A DNA stretch of 64,000 nucleotides from CAWCLK01 sp963796225 (GCA_963796225.1 CAWCLK010000020.1:62001-126000), one strand, 5' to 3'; numbered from the stretch's first letter, positions 25,924 to 35,983 are shown. Notes: generated by a model not told the origin, from the letters alone. Translations and numbers: made by a program.

Positions 25924-25964
25924 GTTGGACATCCAGTTGGACATTCCAGATACCAATTGGTATC
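25924..25964. promoter_or_regulatory. operator/promoter: tandem GTTGGACAT repeats and a 16-bp palindrome
   Basis: GTTGGACATCCA (25924-25935) is followed directly by GTTGGACATTCCA (25936-25948) and then GATACCAATTGGTATC (25949-25964), a perfect 16-bp palindrome. The stretch is strikingly AT-rich for this genome. TTGGAC (25937-25942) and TATCGT (25961-25966), 18 nt apart, could be -35 and -10 elements, with the palindrome overlapping the -10 as in a repressor site. It lies about 70 nt before the cupredoxin/beta-helix gene. Confidence 0.55.
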
Positions 25965-26032
25965 GTTCCGCGACCTGCCACGCGCGCCTCGACGCTCGTG
26001 TTGGCTTCACGTACGGGACGAGCGGAGGACCC

Positions 26033-28021
26033 GTGGCGCAACGGTGGCGACGCCTGCTGCTGATCACCCTGGCCGTGGTCGTGGGTGCGCTCACCCTGCC
26101 CGCGTGTGGCGGCGGTGACGACGCGAGCAGCAGTGACCCGACGTACGTGACCATCGGGATGCTCGACAACCTCTACACCCGCGACGTCACGCGCATCCCG
26201 GTGGGCGGGACCGTGCGGTTCGCCAACGACGGCGACACGATCCACAACGCGATCGCGGCCGACGGGTCCTGGAGCACCGAGCAGGTCACCGGCGAGGCCG
26301 CCATGCAGCCGGGCGACCGCGTCGAGGTCACCGTCGACGATCCCGGGGTCTACACCTTCTACTGCTCGTTCCACTCGACCCAGGACGGCGACGGGAACTG
26401 GCAGGGCATGGTCGCCACGCTGGTGGTCGGCGACGTCGACTACAGCGCGTCGACCGGCGGCGAGCCGATCGAGCCCGTCGAGGAGTGGACGCAGACCACG
26501 CGCAACGTGCCGGGCGACTACCCGACCATCCAGAACGCGGTCGACGCCGCCGAGCCCGGTGACCTGGTGCTCGTCGACGAGGGCGTCTACCGCGAGCAGG
26601 TCGACGTGACCACGCCCTACATCACCATCCGGGGCGTGGACCGCCAGGACGTGGTGATCGACGGCGAGTTCACGCGCGCCAACGGCATCAACGTCGCCGC
26701 GGCCGACGGCGTGGTCGTCGAGAACCTCACGGTCCGCAACGCCACCGTCAACGGGCTGTTCTTCACGGGGCTGACCGGCTATCGCGCCAGCTACGTGACG
26801 GCCACCAACAACGGCGTGTACGGCATCTACAGCTTCGACGCCCAGGACGGGTTGTTCGAGCACAGCTACGCGGCCGGCTCCCCCGACGCAGGCTTCTACA
26901 TCGGCCAGTGCAACCCGTGCAACGCCGCCATCCGCGACAGCGTCAGCGAGTGGAACGGCCTCGGCTACTCGGGCACCAACGCCTCCGGCAACCTGTGGCT
27001 GGTCGACTCCGAGTGGCACCACAACGTCGGCGGGATCGTCCCGAACACGCTGGACACCGAGCTGCTGCCGCCCTTCGAGAACGTCACGATCGCCGGCAAC
27101 CTCGTGTACGACAACGGCAATCCCGACGCGCCGTCGCTGTCGGGCGAGTGGGGGTCGTTCGGGGCCGGGATCGTCCTCGCCGGTGGCAACGATTCGCTGG
27201 TCACCCACAACCGGGTGGTCAACCACGCGCGCACCGGCATCCTGATCACACCGAACATGTCCAAGCGCTTCTGGATGGCCGGCGGCAACGAGATCCGCGA
27301 CAACGTCGTCGAGGGGTCCGGGGTGGCCGACCTGACCTTCTCCGGGATCGCGCAGGGCGACAACTGCTTCGAGGACAACGAGGTCTCGACCACCGCGCCG
27401 CCCGGCCTGCAGACCTTCTACGGCTGCTCGGGCCTGCGCCTGCCGCTGCGCTACGACATCGCCCAGATGACCAACTCCCTGGGCCTGGTCGCCAACGCGG
27501 AAGCGGCCGCCGCCGCACGCGAGGGACTCTGGCAGAGCTCCCCGACGCCCCACGCGGACGAGCAGCCCGACATGCCCGAGGGCGTGGACGCCCCGGTCGT
27601 CCCCGCCTACCGGGTGATGGACGGCCTCGACCTCTCCATCGACCAGTTCGAGACGCCGGCCATGCCCGACGACCTCGACGTGACCCAAGCAAAGGTGCTG
27701 ACCATGGCCGGGATCCCGGTGCTCGCCAGCGCGTTCGGCACGTTCTACGGGCTGTACGCCTTCATCCTCCCGCTCGCGCTCTACGCCGCGTGGATCGCCC
27801 TGGCGGCCTGGGACCTCAGCCGCCGCGACGACATGTCGCGCGGGGCGCAGGTCGGCTGGGTCGCCGTGATCCTGCTGGTCCCGTTCCTCGGGCCGATCCT
27901 GTACTACGTGCTGGGCAAGTCGCACATCCCGGCGCACCTGCGGTGGTCGCTGGTCGCGGGCGGCTTCGTCGCCTACGCCGCCACCTTCGCGATCGGCGCC
28001 GTCGTGGGTGGGGTGATCTAG
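26033..28021 (+). CDS. lipoprotein chimera: cupredoxin, parallel beta-helix and C-terminal membrane domain
   Basis: 662 residues, GTG start at 26033 with GGAGG upstream. Signal with lipobox (LTLPAC), then a plastocyanin-like domain (residues ~35-145: DTIHNAIAADG gives the first His, YTFYCSFHSTQDG the Cys and His of a type 1 copper site), a right-handed parallel beta-helix (~165-480) opening with PGDYPTIQNAVDAAEPGD as in NosD-like proteins, and a C-terminal part with an N-terminal-PLD-like double helix (ALYAAWIALAAWDLSRR ... VILLVPFLGPILYYVLGKS). Likely a surface protein involved in copper-dependent oxidation or glycan binding. Followed 6 nt later by a multicopper oxidase. Confidence 0.82.
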   Translation: MAQRWRRLLLITLAVVVGALTLPACGGGDDASSSDPTYVTIGMLDNLYTRDVTRIPVGGTVRFANDGDTIHNAIAADGSWSTEQVTGEAAMQPGDRVEVTVDDPGVYTFYCSFHSTQDGDGNWQGMVATLVVGDVDYSASTGGEPIEPVEEWTQTTRNVPGDYPTIQNAVDAAEPGDLVLVDEGVYREQVDVTTPYITIRGVDRQDVVIDGEFTRANGINVAAADGVVVENLTVRNATVNGLFFTGLTGYRASYVTATNNGVYGIYSFDAQDGLFEHSYAAGSPDAGFYIGQCNPCNAAIRDSVSEWNGLGYSGTNASGNLWLVDSEWHHNVGGIVPNTLDTELLPPFENVTIAGNLVYDNGNPDAPSLSGEWGSFGAGIVLAGGNDSLVTHNRVVNHARTGILITPNMSKRFWMAGGNEIRDNVVEGSGVADLTFSGIAQGDNCFEDNEVSTTAPPGLQTFYGCSGLRLPLRYDIAQMTNSLGLVANAEAAAAAREGLWQSSPTPHADEQPDMPEGVDAPVVPAYRVMDGLDLSIDQFETPAMPDDLDVTQAKVLTMAGIPVLASAFGTFYGLYAFILPLALYAAWIALAAWDLSRRDDMSRGAQVGWVAVILLVPFLGPILYYVLGKSHIPAHLRWSLVAGGFVAYAATFAIGAVVGGVI

Positions 28022-28027
28022 CGACCC

Positions 28028-29174
28028 ATGAGCTCGCCGGAGCACGACGACCCCCGAGCCCCCCGACGCGGACGGGGCGGACCCGACGACGGCAGACGCC
28101 GCCGACGAGAGCGGTCCGAGCCGACGGGCCTTCCTGCGCCGCGCCGGAATCGGGACGGCCGCGATGTTCAGCGGCGGCTTCGCCGGCGGGTTCAGCGCCC
28201 ACACGATCCACCACGCCACCGCGGCCGAGGCGGCCGAGGCGGCCAGTGGCGCCCACGGCCTGTCGCTGTACGACGCCGGGGCGCCCGGGGGCTCGCCGTT
28301 GCAGATCGTCGGCGGGGCGCCGGGGACCGCAGCCGCAGCGGTGTACGGGCACGGGGCGCAGCCACCACTCGACCTCGCCCCCACCGCGCTGGACCGGCTG
28401 ACCTACCCGCCACCACCCGCCGGCGGGACGCGCGAGGTGACCATGGAGGTCGTCGAGCGCCCCTACGCCGTCGCCGACGGCGTGGTCGTCGACCAGTGGA
28501 CCTACAACGGCACCGCCCCGGGCCCGACCATCCGCGCCCGCGAGGGCGAGACCGTGCGCGTGCACTTCCGCAACCGCACCGAGCGCGACCACAACCTGCA
28601 CTTCCACGGGACCCACAGCGTGCAGCAGGACGGGTGGCAGCCCATCCCCCCGGGTGGGGAGACCACCTACGAGATCGTCGCGGGCCCGGCGGGGGTGCAC
28701 CCCTACCACTGCCACGTCATGCCGCTGGCCATGCACATCAGCAAGGGCATGTACGGCACGTTCATCGTGGACCCCGCCGAACCACGCGAGGAGGCCATCG
28801 AGGTCGTCCTCATGCTGTCCGGGTGGGACGTCGACGGTGACGGCCGCAACGAGCTGTACACCTGGAACGGCGTCGCGGGCTTCTTCCAGCGCCACCCGAT
28901 CACGGTGCCCGTCGGCGCGCTCGTCCGGGTCTACCTGCTGAACATGGTCGAGTACGAACCGCTGGCGTCATTCCACCTGCACGCCCAGACCTTCGACGTG
29001 TTCCGGACAGGAACATCGCCCACACCCGGCGAACACACCGACACCGTCGCCCTGGTCCAGGGCGAACGCGCCGTCCTCGAGTTCCGGCTCCCCGAACGCG
29101 GTCGGTACATGTTCCACCCGCACCAGCACCACATGGCCGACGGCGGGGCGATGGGGTGGTTCTCGGCCATCTGA
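28028..29174 (+). CDS. Tat-exported two-domain multicopper oxidase (frameshifted at N-terminus)
   Basis: About 381 residues. Copper ligand motifs: HNLHFHGTH and HPYHCHVMPLAMH in domain 1, FHLHAQTFDVF and MFHPHQHHMADGG in domain 2, enough for type 1 and type 2/3 sites. The Tat signal SRRAFLRRAGIGTAAM lies in the same frame as the body, but that frame has no start codon upstream; the ATG at 28028 reads MSSPEHDDP in another frame until one extra C in the C5 run at about 28051-28055 is removed. Follows the cupredoxin/beta-helix gene by 6 nt, so the two products probably act together on the cell surface. Confidence 0.82.
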
Positions 29175-29188
29175 CGCGTCACCGAGAC

Positions 29189-29222
29189 GGCGGTCCGGCG
29201 TTGGGGAGACCACGGGACCGCC
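29189..29222 (+). terminator. possible terminator after multicopper oxidase gene
   Basis: GGCGGTCC (29189-29196) pairs with GGACCGCC (29215-29222) around an 18-nt loop. No U tract. It separates the copper pair from the transporter operon. Confidence 0.35.
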
Positions 29223-29247
29223 AGACATCACGAGAGGGGATCCCGCC

Positions 29248-30765
29248 GTGTGGAGCCAACGAGACCGCGTGCTCACGGGCCTGTTCGCCGTGCAGCTCGT
29301 CGCCGCCCTGATCTTCGGCCTGGTGGTGGTGAACACCATCGGGGACGGGTCGGCGCAGACCGTCGCCGTCGACGACACGGTGGCGGCCGAGGGTGCGGCC
29401 GCCGATGCGGGCCCCACGACCGACGGGACCTCCGGCACCACCGCGCCCCGGGCGGGCGCCACCGATGGGACCGGCGACGGGGCCACCGCCGCGCCCGCGG
29501 CCGGCGGCACGGGCGGGACGACGACCGGCGGAGCTGCCAGCGGCACCGACGGGACCTCCGGCGGCGACGATCCGGGCAGCGCCCAGCCCTCGCGCGCCCC
29601 CTCCGGCGGGGCGTCCGAGGCCCCGTCCACCGGCGGACCGGGCACCCGCATCGGCGTGACCGACACCGAGGTCAAGGTCGGCGTGCTCGTCACCCAGACC
29701 GGGGCGATCAACTTCCGCTCGTCGGCCCAGGCGACCAAGGCCTACTTCGACATGGTCAACGAGGCCGGGGGCGTGAACGGCCGGAAGATCGTCTACGACA
29801 TCCGCGACGACGGCCTGTCCGAGACCCGGGGCCAGGCCGCGGTGCGGGACATGATCAACAAGGGCGTGTTCTCCTTCGTCGGCTTCAACGCCCCGCTCAC
29901 CGAGCAGTCGGTCGTCCCGATCATCGAGGAGAACAAGGTCCCCCTGGTCGGCGCCTTCGCCATCCCGGCGACGCCGTACGGGTACCTGTTCTCGGCCCCC
30001 TACGAGACCTACGGACGCGTCGGGGGTGCCACCCTCGCCGAGCAGGGCGCGAGCACGGCGGGGCTCATCTACCTGTCGAACCAGGTCGAGGAGACCGACA
30101 ACACCATCGAGCAGTCGTGGCGGCTCGGCCTGCAGGAGAAGGGACTGGACCTGCAGGACGGCAACATCCACGCGGTGGGCGTCGAGAAGACCAACTTCGA
30201 CGACGTCGTGACCTCGCTGCGCCTGGCCGGGGTCGACGCCATCGGCACGATCCTCGACGCCACGGCGATGAAGCGCCTGCAGCAGTCGATGGCACGGGCC
30301 GGCTACTCGCCGATCCACGTCTCCTCGCCCTTCGGCGGTGACCCCGAGGTCATCAACGACCCGAACGTCGGCGCGGCCTTCGAGGGCACCTTCGTGCTCT
30401 CCGACGCGCACTTCATCGGCTCCGGGGTGCCCGAGGTCGACCGCTACGAGTCCGAGGTCAAGCGCCGCTTCGGTGGCGACGCCGAGGTCAACTGGGCCGG
30501 CGAGTACGGCTGGCTCGGGGCGAAGTTCTTCGTCGAGGCGCTCTCGGCCGCGGGACCCGACCCCACGCGCGAGAAGATCCTGGACTTCATGAACTCGCGC
30601 CAGGACCACGAGACCGGCATGACGGTCCCGCTGACGATCACGGCCGACCCGAACACCCACAGCCGCAACAACCAGTGCATGCGGGTCGGCAAGGTGGTCA
30701 ACCGGAAGGTCCAGACGGTCAAGGACTGGACCTGCCCGAAGCTGACGCTCGGCGGCGGCCTGTGA
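29248..30765 (+). CDS. ABC transporter substrate-binding protein, branched-chain amino acid (HAAT) type
   Basis: 505 residues. N-terminal membrane helix (LTGLFAVQLVAALIFGLVVV), a long Thr/Gly/Ala-rich linker (~40-130), then a type 1 periplasmic-binding fold: VGVLVTQTGAINFRSS, TKAYFDMVNEAGGVNGRKI, EYGWLGAKFFVEAL. Instead of a cleaved lipoprotein signal it seems to be held by an uncleaved anchor. The ligand is unknown; family members bind branched-chain amino acids, urea, amides or aromatic compounds. First gene of a five-gene operon; its TGA overlaps the permease GTG. Confidence 0.88.
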   Translation: MWSQRDRVLTGLFAVQLVAALIFGLVVVNTIGDGSAQTVAVDDTVAAEGAAADAGPTTDGTSGTTAPRAGATDGTGDGATAAPAAGGTGGTTTGGAASGTDGTSGGDDPGSAQPSRAPSGGASEAPSTGGPGTRIGVTDTEVKVGVLVTQTGAINFRSSAQATKAYFDMVNEAGGVNGRKIVYDIRDDGLSETRGQAAVRDMINKGVFSFVGFNAPLTEQSVVPIIEENKVPLVGAFAIPATPYGYLFSAPYETYGRVGGATLAEQGASTAGLIYLSNQVEETDNTIEQSWRLGLQEKGLDLQDGNIHAVGVEKTNFDDVVTSLRLAGVDAIGTILDATAMKRLQQSMARAGYSPIHVSSPFGGDPEVINDPNVGAAFEGTFVLSDAHFIGSGVPEVDRYESEVKRRFGGDAEVNWAGEYGWLGAKFFVEALSAAGPDPTREKILDFMNSRQDHETGMTVPLTITADPNTHSRNNQCMRVGKVVNRKVQTVKDWTCPKLTLGGGL

Positions 30766-32818
30766 CTCGCTGGCTGAGCCTCGCGCTGGGCGGCATCCCC
30801 CTCGGGGCGATGTACGCCCTGCAGGCCATGGGCATCGTCCTGGTCTACAAGACCTCCGGCGTGTTCAACTTCGCCCAGGGTGCCATCGGCATGGTCGCGG
30901 CGTTCGCCGCCGCCCAGCTCGGCGTCCACTGGGGGTGGCCGGTCCCGCTGGCGGTCGCGGCCGCGCTCGCGCTCGGCGTCGCCATCGGCCTGGCCATGGA
31001 GGCCACCTCGGTCCGGTGGGTGAAGGGGCAGCTGCAGCGCACGATCGTGACCCTGGCGTGGCTGCTGGGCCTGCAGGCGATCGTGCTGGCCACCACCGCC
31101 CAGTCCGCGACCCGCCCCTACCTCGACGTGGTCAGCCCGGCCTCCGCCTTCTCGATCCAGTCGCCGATCGTGCTGTTCTACTCGTGGAGCCAGCTGACGG
31201 TCCTGGCCATCACCGTCGTCATCGCGGTCGGCCTCGGCTGGTACTTCCGCACCCGTCCCTTCGGCGTCGCCATGCGCGCCGTGGCCGACGGTCCCGAGGG
31301 GGCGCGACTGCTGGGCATCGACGTCAACCGCGTGACCCTGGTCAGCTGGGGCCTCGGCAGCGGGATGGGGGCCCTGGCCGGGATCCTCGTGACTCCGCTG
31401 CTCGGGCGCCTGGACACCACGACCCTGATCATCTTCACGATCCAGGCGCTGGCCGCCGCCCTGGTCGGGCGCCTGTCGTCCCTCCCGATGACGCTGGTCG
31501 GCGGCATCGTGCTGGGCATGACGCAGCCGCTGGTGGTCGACGTGCTCGGCACCAGCTCCGGCGTCGCCGAGCTCACCGCCTTCGTGTTCATCCTGGTCGC
31601 GCTGCTCACGCGCCGCCGGACCGGACGGGGCGACAGCGGGGCCGGCGGCCTCGAGCCCGTGCCCTTCGGACCGCTCCCGCGACCGCGCCTGGCCGCCCCG
31701 CTCATGGGACTCCTGGGCCTGGCCGCCGGGTGGCTGCTGTTCCTGTCGGACCCCGGCTCCCGCGCCTACGACACGACGATCCTGTTCGTCTTCGCGATCG
31801 GCACGCTGTCGATCGTCCTGCTCAGCGGCATCGCCGGCCAGGTCTCGCTGTGCCAGGCGTCCTTCATGGGCGTGGGCGGGTTCGCCGCGGCCATCGTCTA
31901 CGAGGCCTTCGGGACCGGGACCGGGGCGATGTCCCTGCCACTGTTCCTCGCCGCCGTCGCCGTGGGCGGACTCGCCGCCGCCGCGACGGCCACCGTGGTC
32001 GGCCTGCCCGCCCTGCGCCTGCGTGGGCTCGAGCTGGCGATCGTGACGCTCTCGTTGGCCTTCGCCGCCGACCGCTACTTCTTCGCGGCCTTCAAGCCGC
32101 TCGTCGGCCCCGAGACCCGGCGCGACATGGGCCGCCCCTTCACCGACGTGGTCGCCAAGGTCACCTCGGGCGGCAGCACCTTCGAGATCTCCGACGGTCG
32201 CCCGTTGGCCGTGCTCGCGCTGCTGCTGTTCGTGCTGCTGGCCTGGTGGGTCGCCAGCCTGCGACGCGGCCGGACCGGCGGTGCCTTCACCGCGCTGCGC
32301 TCGTCCACGGCCGCGACCTCCGCCATGGGCTTCTCCACCACCCGCGTGAAGCTGACGGCCTTCGCGATGTCCGGCTTCGTGGCCGGTGTCGGCGGGGCGC
32401 TGTACGCCGCGCTGACCTCGCAGGCCGGGGCCAACGCCTTCATGTTCGACCGCTCCATCACGCTGCTCGCCTACGCCGTGATCGTCGGACTCGGGTCGGT
32501 GCCCGGCGCCTTCCTCGGCGGCCTGATCGTCGCCGTGCAGGAGTCCGGCGCGCTGGCCGGCGGCGGGGCCGAGGTCGCCGGGTCCTCCGGGGCGTGGCTC
32601 GACCTGCTGACCGCCATCGTCCTCGTCGTGGTGCTGGTGAGCGCCCCGCGCGGGCTGACCGGCATCGTCACCGACCTGCGGGCCCGCGTGGGCGGGTGGC
32701 GTCGCGGACGCCCCGTCGCCGGCGACGCCCCCGTGACGGCGACGACGACCTCGACGACACGACCGAGACGCTGCCGGTCCTGGCCACGGTCGGCGCCGAC
32801 GAGGAGGGGTCGTCGTGA
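30762..32818 (+). CDS. fused LivH-LivM type ABC permease (frameshifted near C-terminus)
   Basis: About 685 residues. The N-terminal half (to ~290) is a LivH-like permease: SLALGGIPLGAMYALQAMG, YKTSGVFNFAQGAIGM. After an Arg/Gly/Pro linker the second half is LivM-like: GIAGQVSLCQASFMGVGGFAA, LRLRGLELAIVTLSLAFA, GFSTTRVKLTAFAMSGFVAGVGGAL (in parts). Both halves of the transmembrane pore thus sit in one chain. One C appears to be missing in the C5 run near 32735; correcting it gives a tail ending ADEEGSS whose TGA overlaps the next GTG. Confidence 0.85.
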
Positions 32819-33597
32819 GCCTGCTCGAGCTCCGCGACGTCGTCGTCCGCTTCGGTGGGATCACCGCGGTCGACGGGCTGAGCCTGTCCGTCCACGGTGG
32901 CGAGATCGTCGGTCTGATCGGCCCCAACGGCGCCGGCAAGACCGTGACGTTCAACGTGGTCACCGGCCTGCAGCGCCCGACCGAGGGCCAGGTGTTCCTG
33001 CACGGCCGGGACGTCACCTCCGCCCCGCCCCACGTGCGCACCGCCATGGGGCTGGGACGCACCTTCCAGATCATCCAGCTGTTCCGCGGCATGTCCGTGC
33101 GCGAGAACCTCATGGTGGCCGCGCACCGCCACACCCGCTCCGGAGCCCTGTCGGACGCGCTGCGCCTGCCGGCCCGTCGCCGCGCCCTGGCCGAGGCCCG
33201 GGAACGGGCCGAGTCCGTGCTGGGCTTCCTCGGCCTCGAGGAGCTGGCCGACGTCCCGACGGACCAGCTCACCATCGGCCAGGCCCGCCTGGTCGAGCTC
33301 GCCCGCGCGGTCACGCTGCGCCCCGACGTCCTGCTGCTCGACGAACCCGCGTCCGGGCTGGACCCGGCGGAGACGGCCGACTTCGCGCGGCTGCTCGCTC
33401 GGGTCCGCAGCGTGGTGGGGTGCGGGATGCTGCTGGTCGAGCACGACATGTCCGTGGTCATGCCGCTGTGCGACCACATCTACGCCATGAACTTCGGCCG
33501 CCCCCTGGCCGACGGCGGCCCCGCGTACGTCCGCAACCACCCGGACGTGCTGGCGAGCTACCTCGGCGGCGCCGGCACCACGGAGGGGGCAGCATGA
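32815..33597 (+). CDS. ABC transporter ATPase, LivG type
   Basis: 260 residues. Walker A GPNGAGKT near residue 40, Q-loop region GRTFQIIQLF, signature LTIGQARLVELARA (a divergent form of LSGGQ), Walker B VLLLDEPASGLDPAE and switch His in LLVEHDMSVVM. The C-terminal HPDVLASYLGG is typical of LivG/LivF. GTG start overlaps the permease stop. Confidence 0.92.
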   Translation: MSLLELRDVVVRFGGITAVDGLSLSVHGGEIVGLIGPNGAGKTVTFNVVTGLQRPTEGQVFLHGRDVTSAPPHVRTAMGLGRTFQIIQLFRGMSVRENLMVAAHRHTRSGALSDALRLPARRRALAEARERAESVLGFLGLEELADVPTDQLTIGQARLVELARAVTLRPDVLLLDEPASGLDPAETADFARLLARVRSVVGCGMLLVEHDMSVVMPLCDHIYAMNFGRPLADGGPAYVRNHPDVLASYLGGAGTTEGAA

Positions 33598-34517
33598 CCG
33601 GACCGACCGATGCCCCACTGCTCGAGGTCGACGCGATCGGCGTCACCTACGACGCCGTCGTGGCCGTCCGGGAGGCCTCCGTCAGCGTCGACGCCGGCGA
33701 GGTGCTGGCCGTCCTCGGCGCCAACGGTGCCGGGAAGACCAGCCTGCTGCGCGCGATCACCGGGCTCGAGCCGCTGACCACCGGCGACGTCCGCGTCGAC
33801 GGACGCAGCGTGGTGGGCCTGCGCCCCGAGCAGATCGCCCGGCTCGGCGTGGCCCACGTCCCGGACCATCGCGGGCTGTTCCCCAGCCTCACCGTGGCCG
33901 AGAACCTGCGGATGGGCCTGTACGGGGCGGGACGGGACGACACCGACGAGGGCCGCACCGCCCTCGCCGACGTCCATGCCATGTTCCCGATCCTGCACGA
34001 CCGCGCCGACCAGCCCGCCGGCAACCTCTCCGGCGGCCAGCAGCAGATGCTCACCATCGGCCGTGCCCTGCTGCAGGGACCCCGCCTGCTGCTGCTCGAC
34101 GAGATGTCGATGGGGCTGGCGCCCGCCATCGTCGAGAACCTCTTCGAGGTCGTCGGGCAGCTCGCCGCCCAGGGCATCGGCATCGTGCTGGTCGAGCAGT
34201 TCGTCGGACAGGCGATGGCCGTGGCCGACCGGGTCCTGGTCCTCGAGCAGGGCCGCACGGTCGCGTCCGGCACCCCCGCCGAGCTGGCCGAGCACGACCT
34301 CGCCGCCGCCTACCTCGGGGGCGAGGAGGACATCGACCTCGGCGAGCTGCCGCCCCCGCCCGACTTCGTCACCGCCCCGGTGACCGCGCGCGTGGACGCG
34401 CGACGGATGCGCCGGCTCGAGCAGCTGGCCCACGAGCGGGGCGTGGACGTCGCGACCCTGGTCGGCGAGGTGGTCGACGACCTCGTGACCGCCGGCGACA
34501 CGGAGGACGCCCCATGA
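33594..34517 (+). CDS. ABC transporter ATPase, LivF type, with C-terminal helical extension
   Basis: 307 residues. Walker A GANGAGKTS, NLSGGQQQMLTIGRALL signature, RLLLLDEMSMGLAPAIVE Walker B. The family usually ends near HDLAAAYLGG, about residue 243; here a further 60 residues follow, with RMRRLEQLAHERGVDVATLV and a closing helix resembling a ribbon-helix-helix unit. Such a tail could bind DNA or mediate dimerisation; this is inference. ATG overlaps the LivG stop (ATGA). Confidence 0.9.
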   Translation: MTGPTDAPLLEVDAIGVTYDAVVAVREASVSVDAGEVLAVLGANGAGKTSLLRAITGLEPLTTGDVRVDGRSVVGLRPEQIARLGVAHVPDHRGLFPSLTVAENLRMGLYGAGRDDTDEGRTALADVHAMFPILHDRADQPAGNLSGGQQQMLTIGRALLQGPRLLLLDEMSMGLAPAIVENLFEVVGQLAAQGIGIVLVEQFVGQAMAVADRVLVLEQGRTVASGTPAELAEHDLAAAYLGGEEDIDLGELPPPPDFVTAPVTARVDARRMRRLEQLAHERGVDVATLVGEVVDDLVTAGDTEDAP

Positions 34518-35983
34518 CCATCCGCCTCCGCCGCGGTCGGGTCCTGCTGGCCCTGTGGGCCCTGCTGCCCGTGCTGACCGCCCTGCTGGCGCTGCGCCCC
34601 GCCCCGGCCGACGCGCAGGACCCCGCCGTGGGGTTCTTCGCGCTCACCGTGACGGCCGCGTCCACCAACACCTCCGGCGACATCGGGGCGGGCGGTGGCC
34701 TGACCCCCGTGGACACCGGCGCCCCCGTGGTCTCGGGGCGCCTCGACTCCTCCCCCACCGCCTCGATGCTGGCCGCCGCGGTCGAACCGGGGACCCTGTA
34801 CCGGACCGGGGCGGCGCTGGCGAACAACGAGATCGGCGACGAGGCCGTGCCGGTCGAGGTCGCCGAGGCCGCCTACCCCGGCGGTCCCGAGGAGGACGTG
34901 TCCGACCCCACCACCACCGGCGTCGAGGGCCCGTTCGCGTCCGGCAACGTCCAGGCTCGCGCTCGGGCCGATGGGCGTGCGATCTCCGGCGCCGCCCGCG
35001 TGACCGAGCAGGCCGTCGGCGCCTCGGCCCCGATCAGCGCCCCTGCCTCCCCCGTCGCGTCGCTGCTCGACGGCCTGGGACGTCTGGCGGTGCGCTACCC
35101 CACCGCCGTGCAGGTCCCCGCCGCCGAGGAGGAGCCGCCGTTCCTGCGCCAGCAGGGCGCACAGGCCGAAGCCGCCGCCACCGGCGACCCGGCCGCCGGC
35201 ACGCTCGTCTCCTCGGCGTCCTCGACCGCGGAGACGGTCACGATCGCGGGCGTGCTCACGATCTCCGACGTGACCGGCCGGGCCGTGACCCGACTCGAGG
35301 ACGGCGAGCTGACCGCCGACGCCGCCACGACCTACGGCGGCATCACCGTGGCCGGCGTCCCGGTGGCGCTCACCACCGACGGGCTGGTCGTGGCCGAGGA
35401 CACCCCGCTGCTTCCCGGGCAGGAGGTGGCCACGCTCGAGGACCAGCTCAACGCCGTCCTCGAGGCCGCCGGTGTCGAGATCGCGCCCATCTCGCCGATC
35501 GAGCAGACCAGTGACGGGGCGGCCCAGGCCGACAGTGGGGGCGTCCGCGTCAGCATCACGTCGCCGTCCAGCGCGGCCGTCCCGGCCAACGTCGTCTCCG
35601 TCGTCGTGGGTCAGGCCGTCGCCACGCTGTCCGCCGAGCCGGCCGTGCCCGCGACGCCGTTCCCGCCCCCCACCACCGGTGGGGCCGACGTCCCGGTCGC
35701 GGACTCGCCATCGACCTCGTCCGGCTCCGGCACCCTCTCGCCGCCGCTGGCGAGCTCCCCGGTCAGCGTGCCACCGGCCACGGCCGGCACGACCGAGGTC
35801 CCGCCCGCGCCGGAGGTGGCCGCCCCCGCAACGGACGCGAACGCAGCGCCCACCATGCTGCTCGCCGGTCGCCGGGTCCCGCGTCGCACGGCGTTGGCGC
35901 TGTTCGGCGGGTGGCAGCTGCTGAGCCTGTCCACGTGCACCCTCGCTGCCTTCGCCCTGCGCCCGGGAGGTCGTCCGTCGTGA
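34514..35983 (+). CDS. secreted/anchored Ala/Thr-rich protein of the transporter operon, unknown function
   Basis: 489 residues. Signal peptide (LLALWALLPVLTALLALRPAPADA), a beta-rich Ala/Thr/Ser extracellular part, a Pro/Thr/Ser-rich stalk from about 385, and a C-terminal membrane helix (TALALFGGWQLLSLSTCTLAAFAL). ATGA overlap with livF. No domain recognised; it could shape access of substrate to the binding protein through the envelope. Its conservation with the transporter would be a useful test. Confidence 0.7.
   Translation: MTIRLRRGRVLLALWALLPVLTALLALRPAPADAQDPAVGFFALTVTAASTNTSGDIGAGGGLTPVDTGAPVVSGRLDSSPTASMLAAAVEPGTLYRTGAALANNEIGDEAVPVEVAEAAYPGGPEEDVSDPTTTGVEGPFASGNVQARARADGRAISGAARVTEQAVGASAPISAPASPVASLLDGLGRLAVRYPTAVQVPAAEEEPPFLRQQGAQAEAAATGDPAAGTLVSSASSTAETVTIAGVLTISDVTGRAVTRLEDGELTADAATTYGGITVAGVPVALTTDGLVVAEDTPLLPGQEVATLEDQLNAVLEAAGVEIAPISPIEQTSDGAAQADSGGVRVSITSPSSAAVPANVVSVVVGQAVATLSAEPAVPATPFPPPTTGGADVPVADSPSTSSGSGTLSPPLASSPVSVPPATAGTTEVPPAPEVAAPATDANAAPTMLLAGRRVPRRTALALFGGWQLLSLSTCTLAAFALRPGGRPS

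Noticed and set aside
30444..33479. 1011-codon Gly/Gln/His-rich open frame opposite the permease
   Set aside because: Antisense shadow of the livHM and livG genes without domain motifs.
30675..34517. 1280-codon open frame through the transporter genes
   Set aside because: It follows the LivHM frame, passes a one-base break near 32735 and then reads the ATPase genes in a wrong Arg-rich frame.
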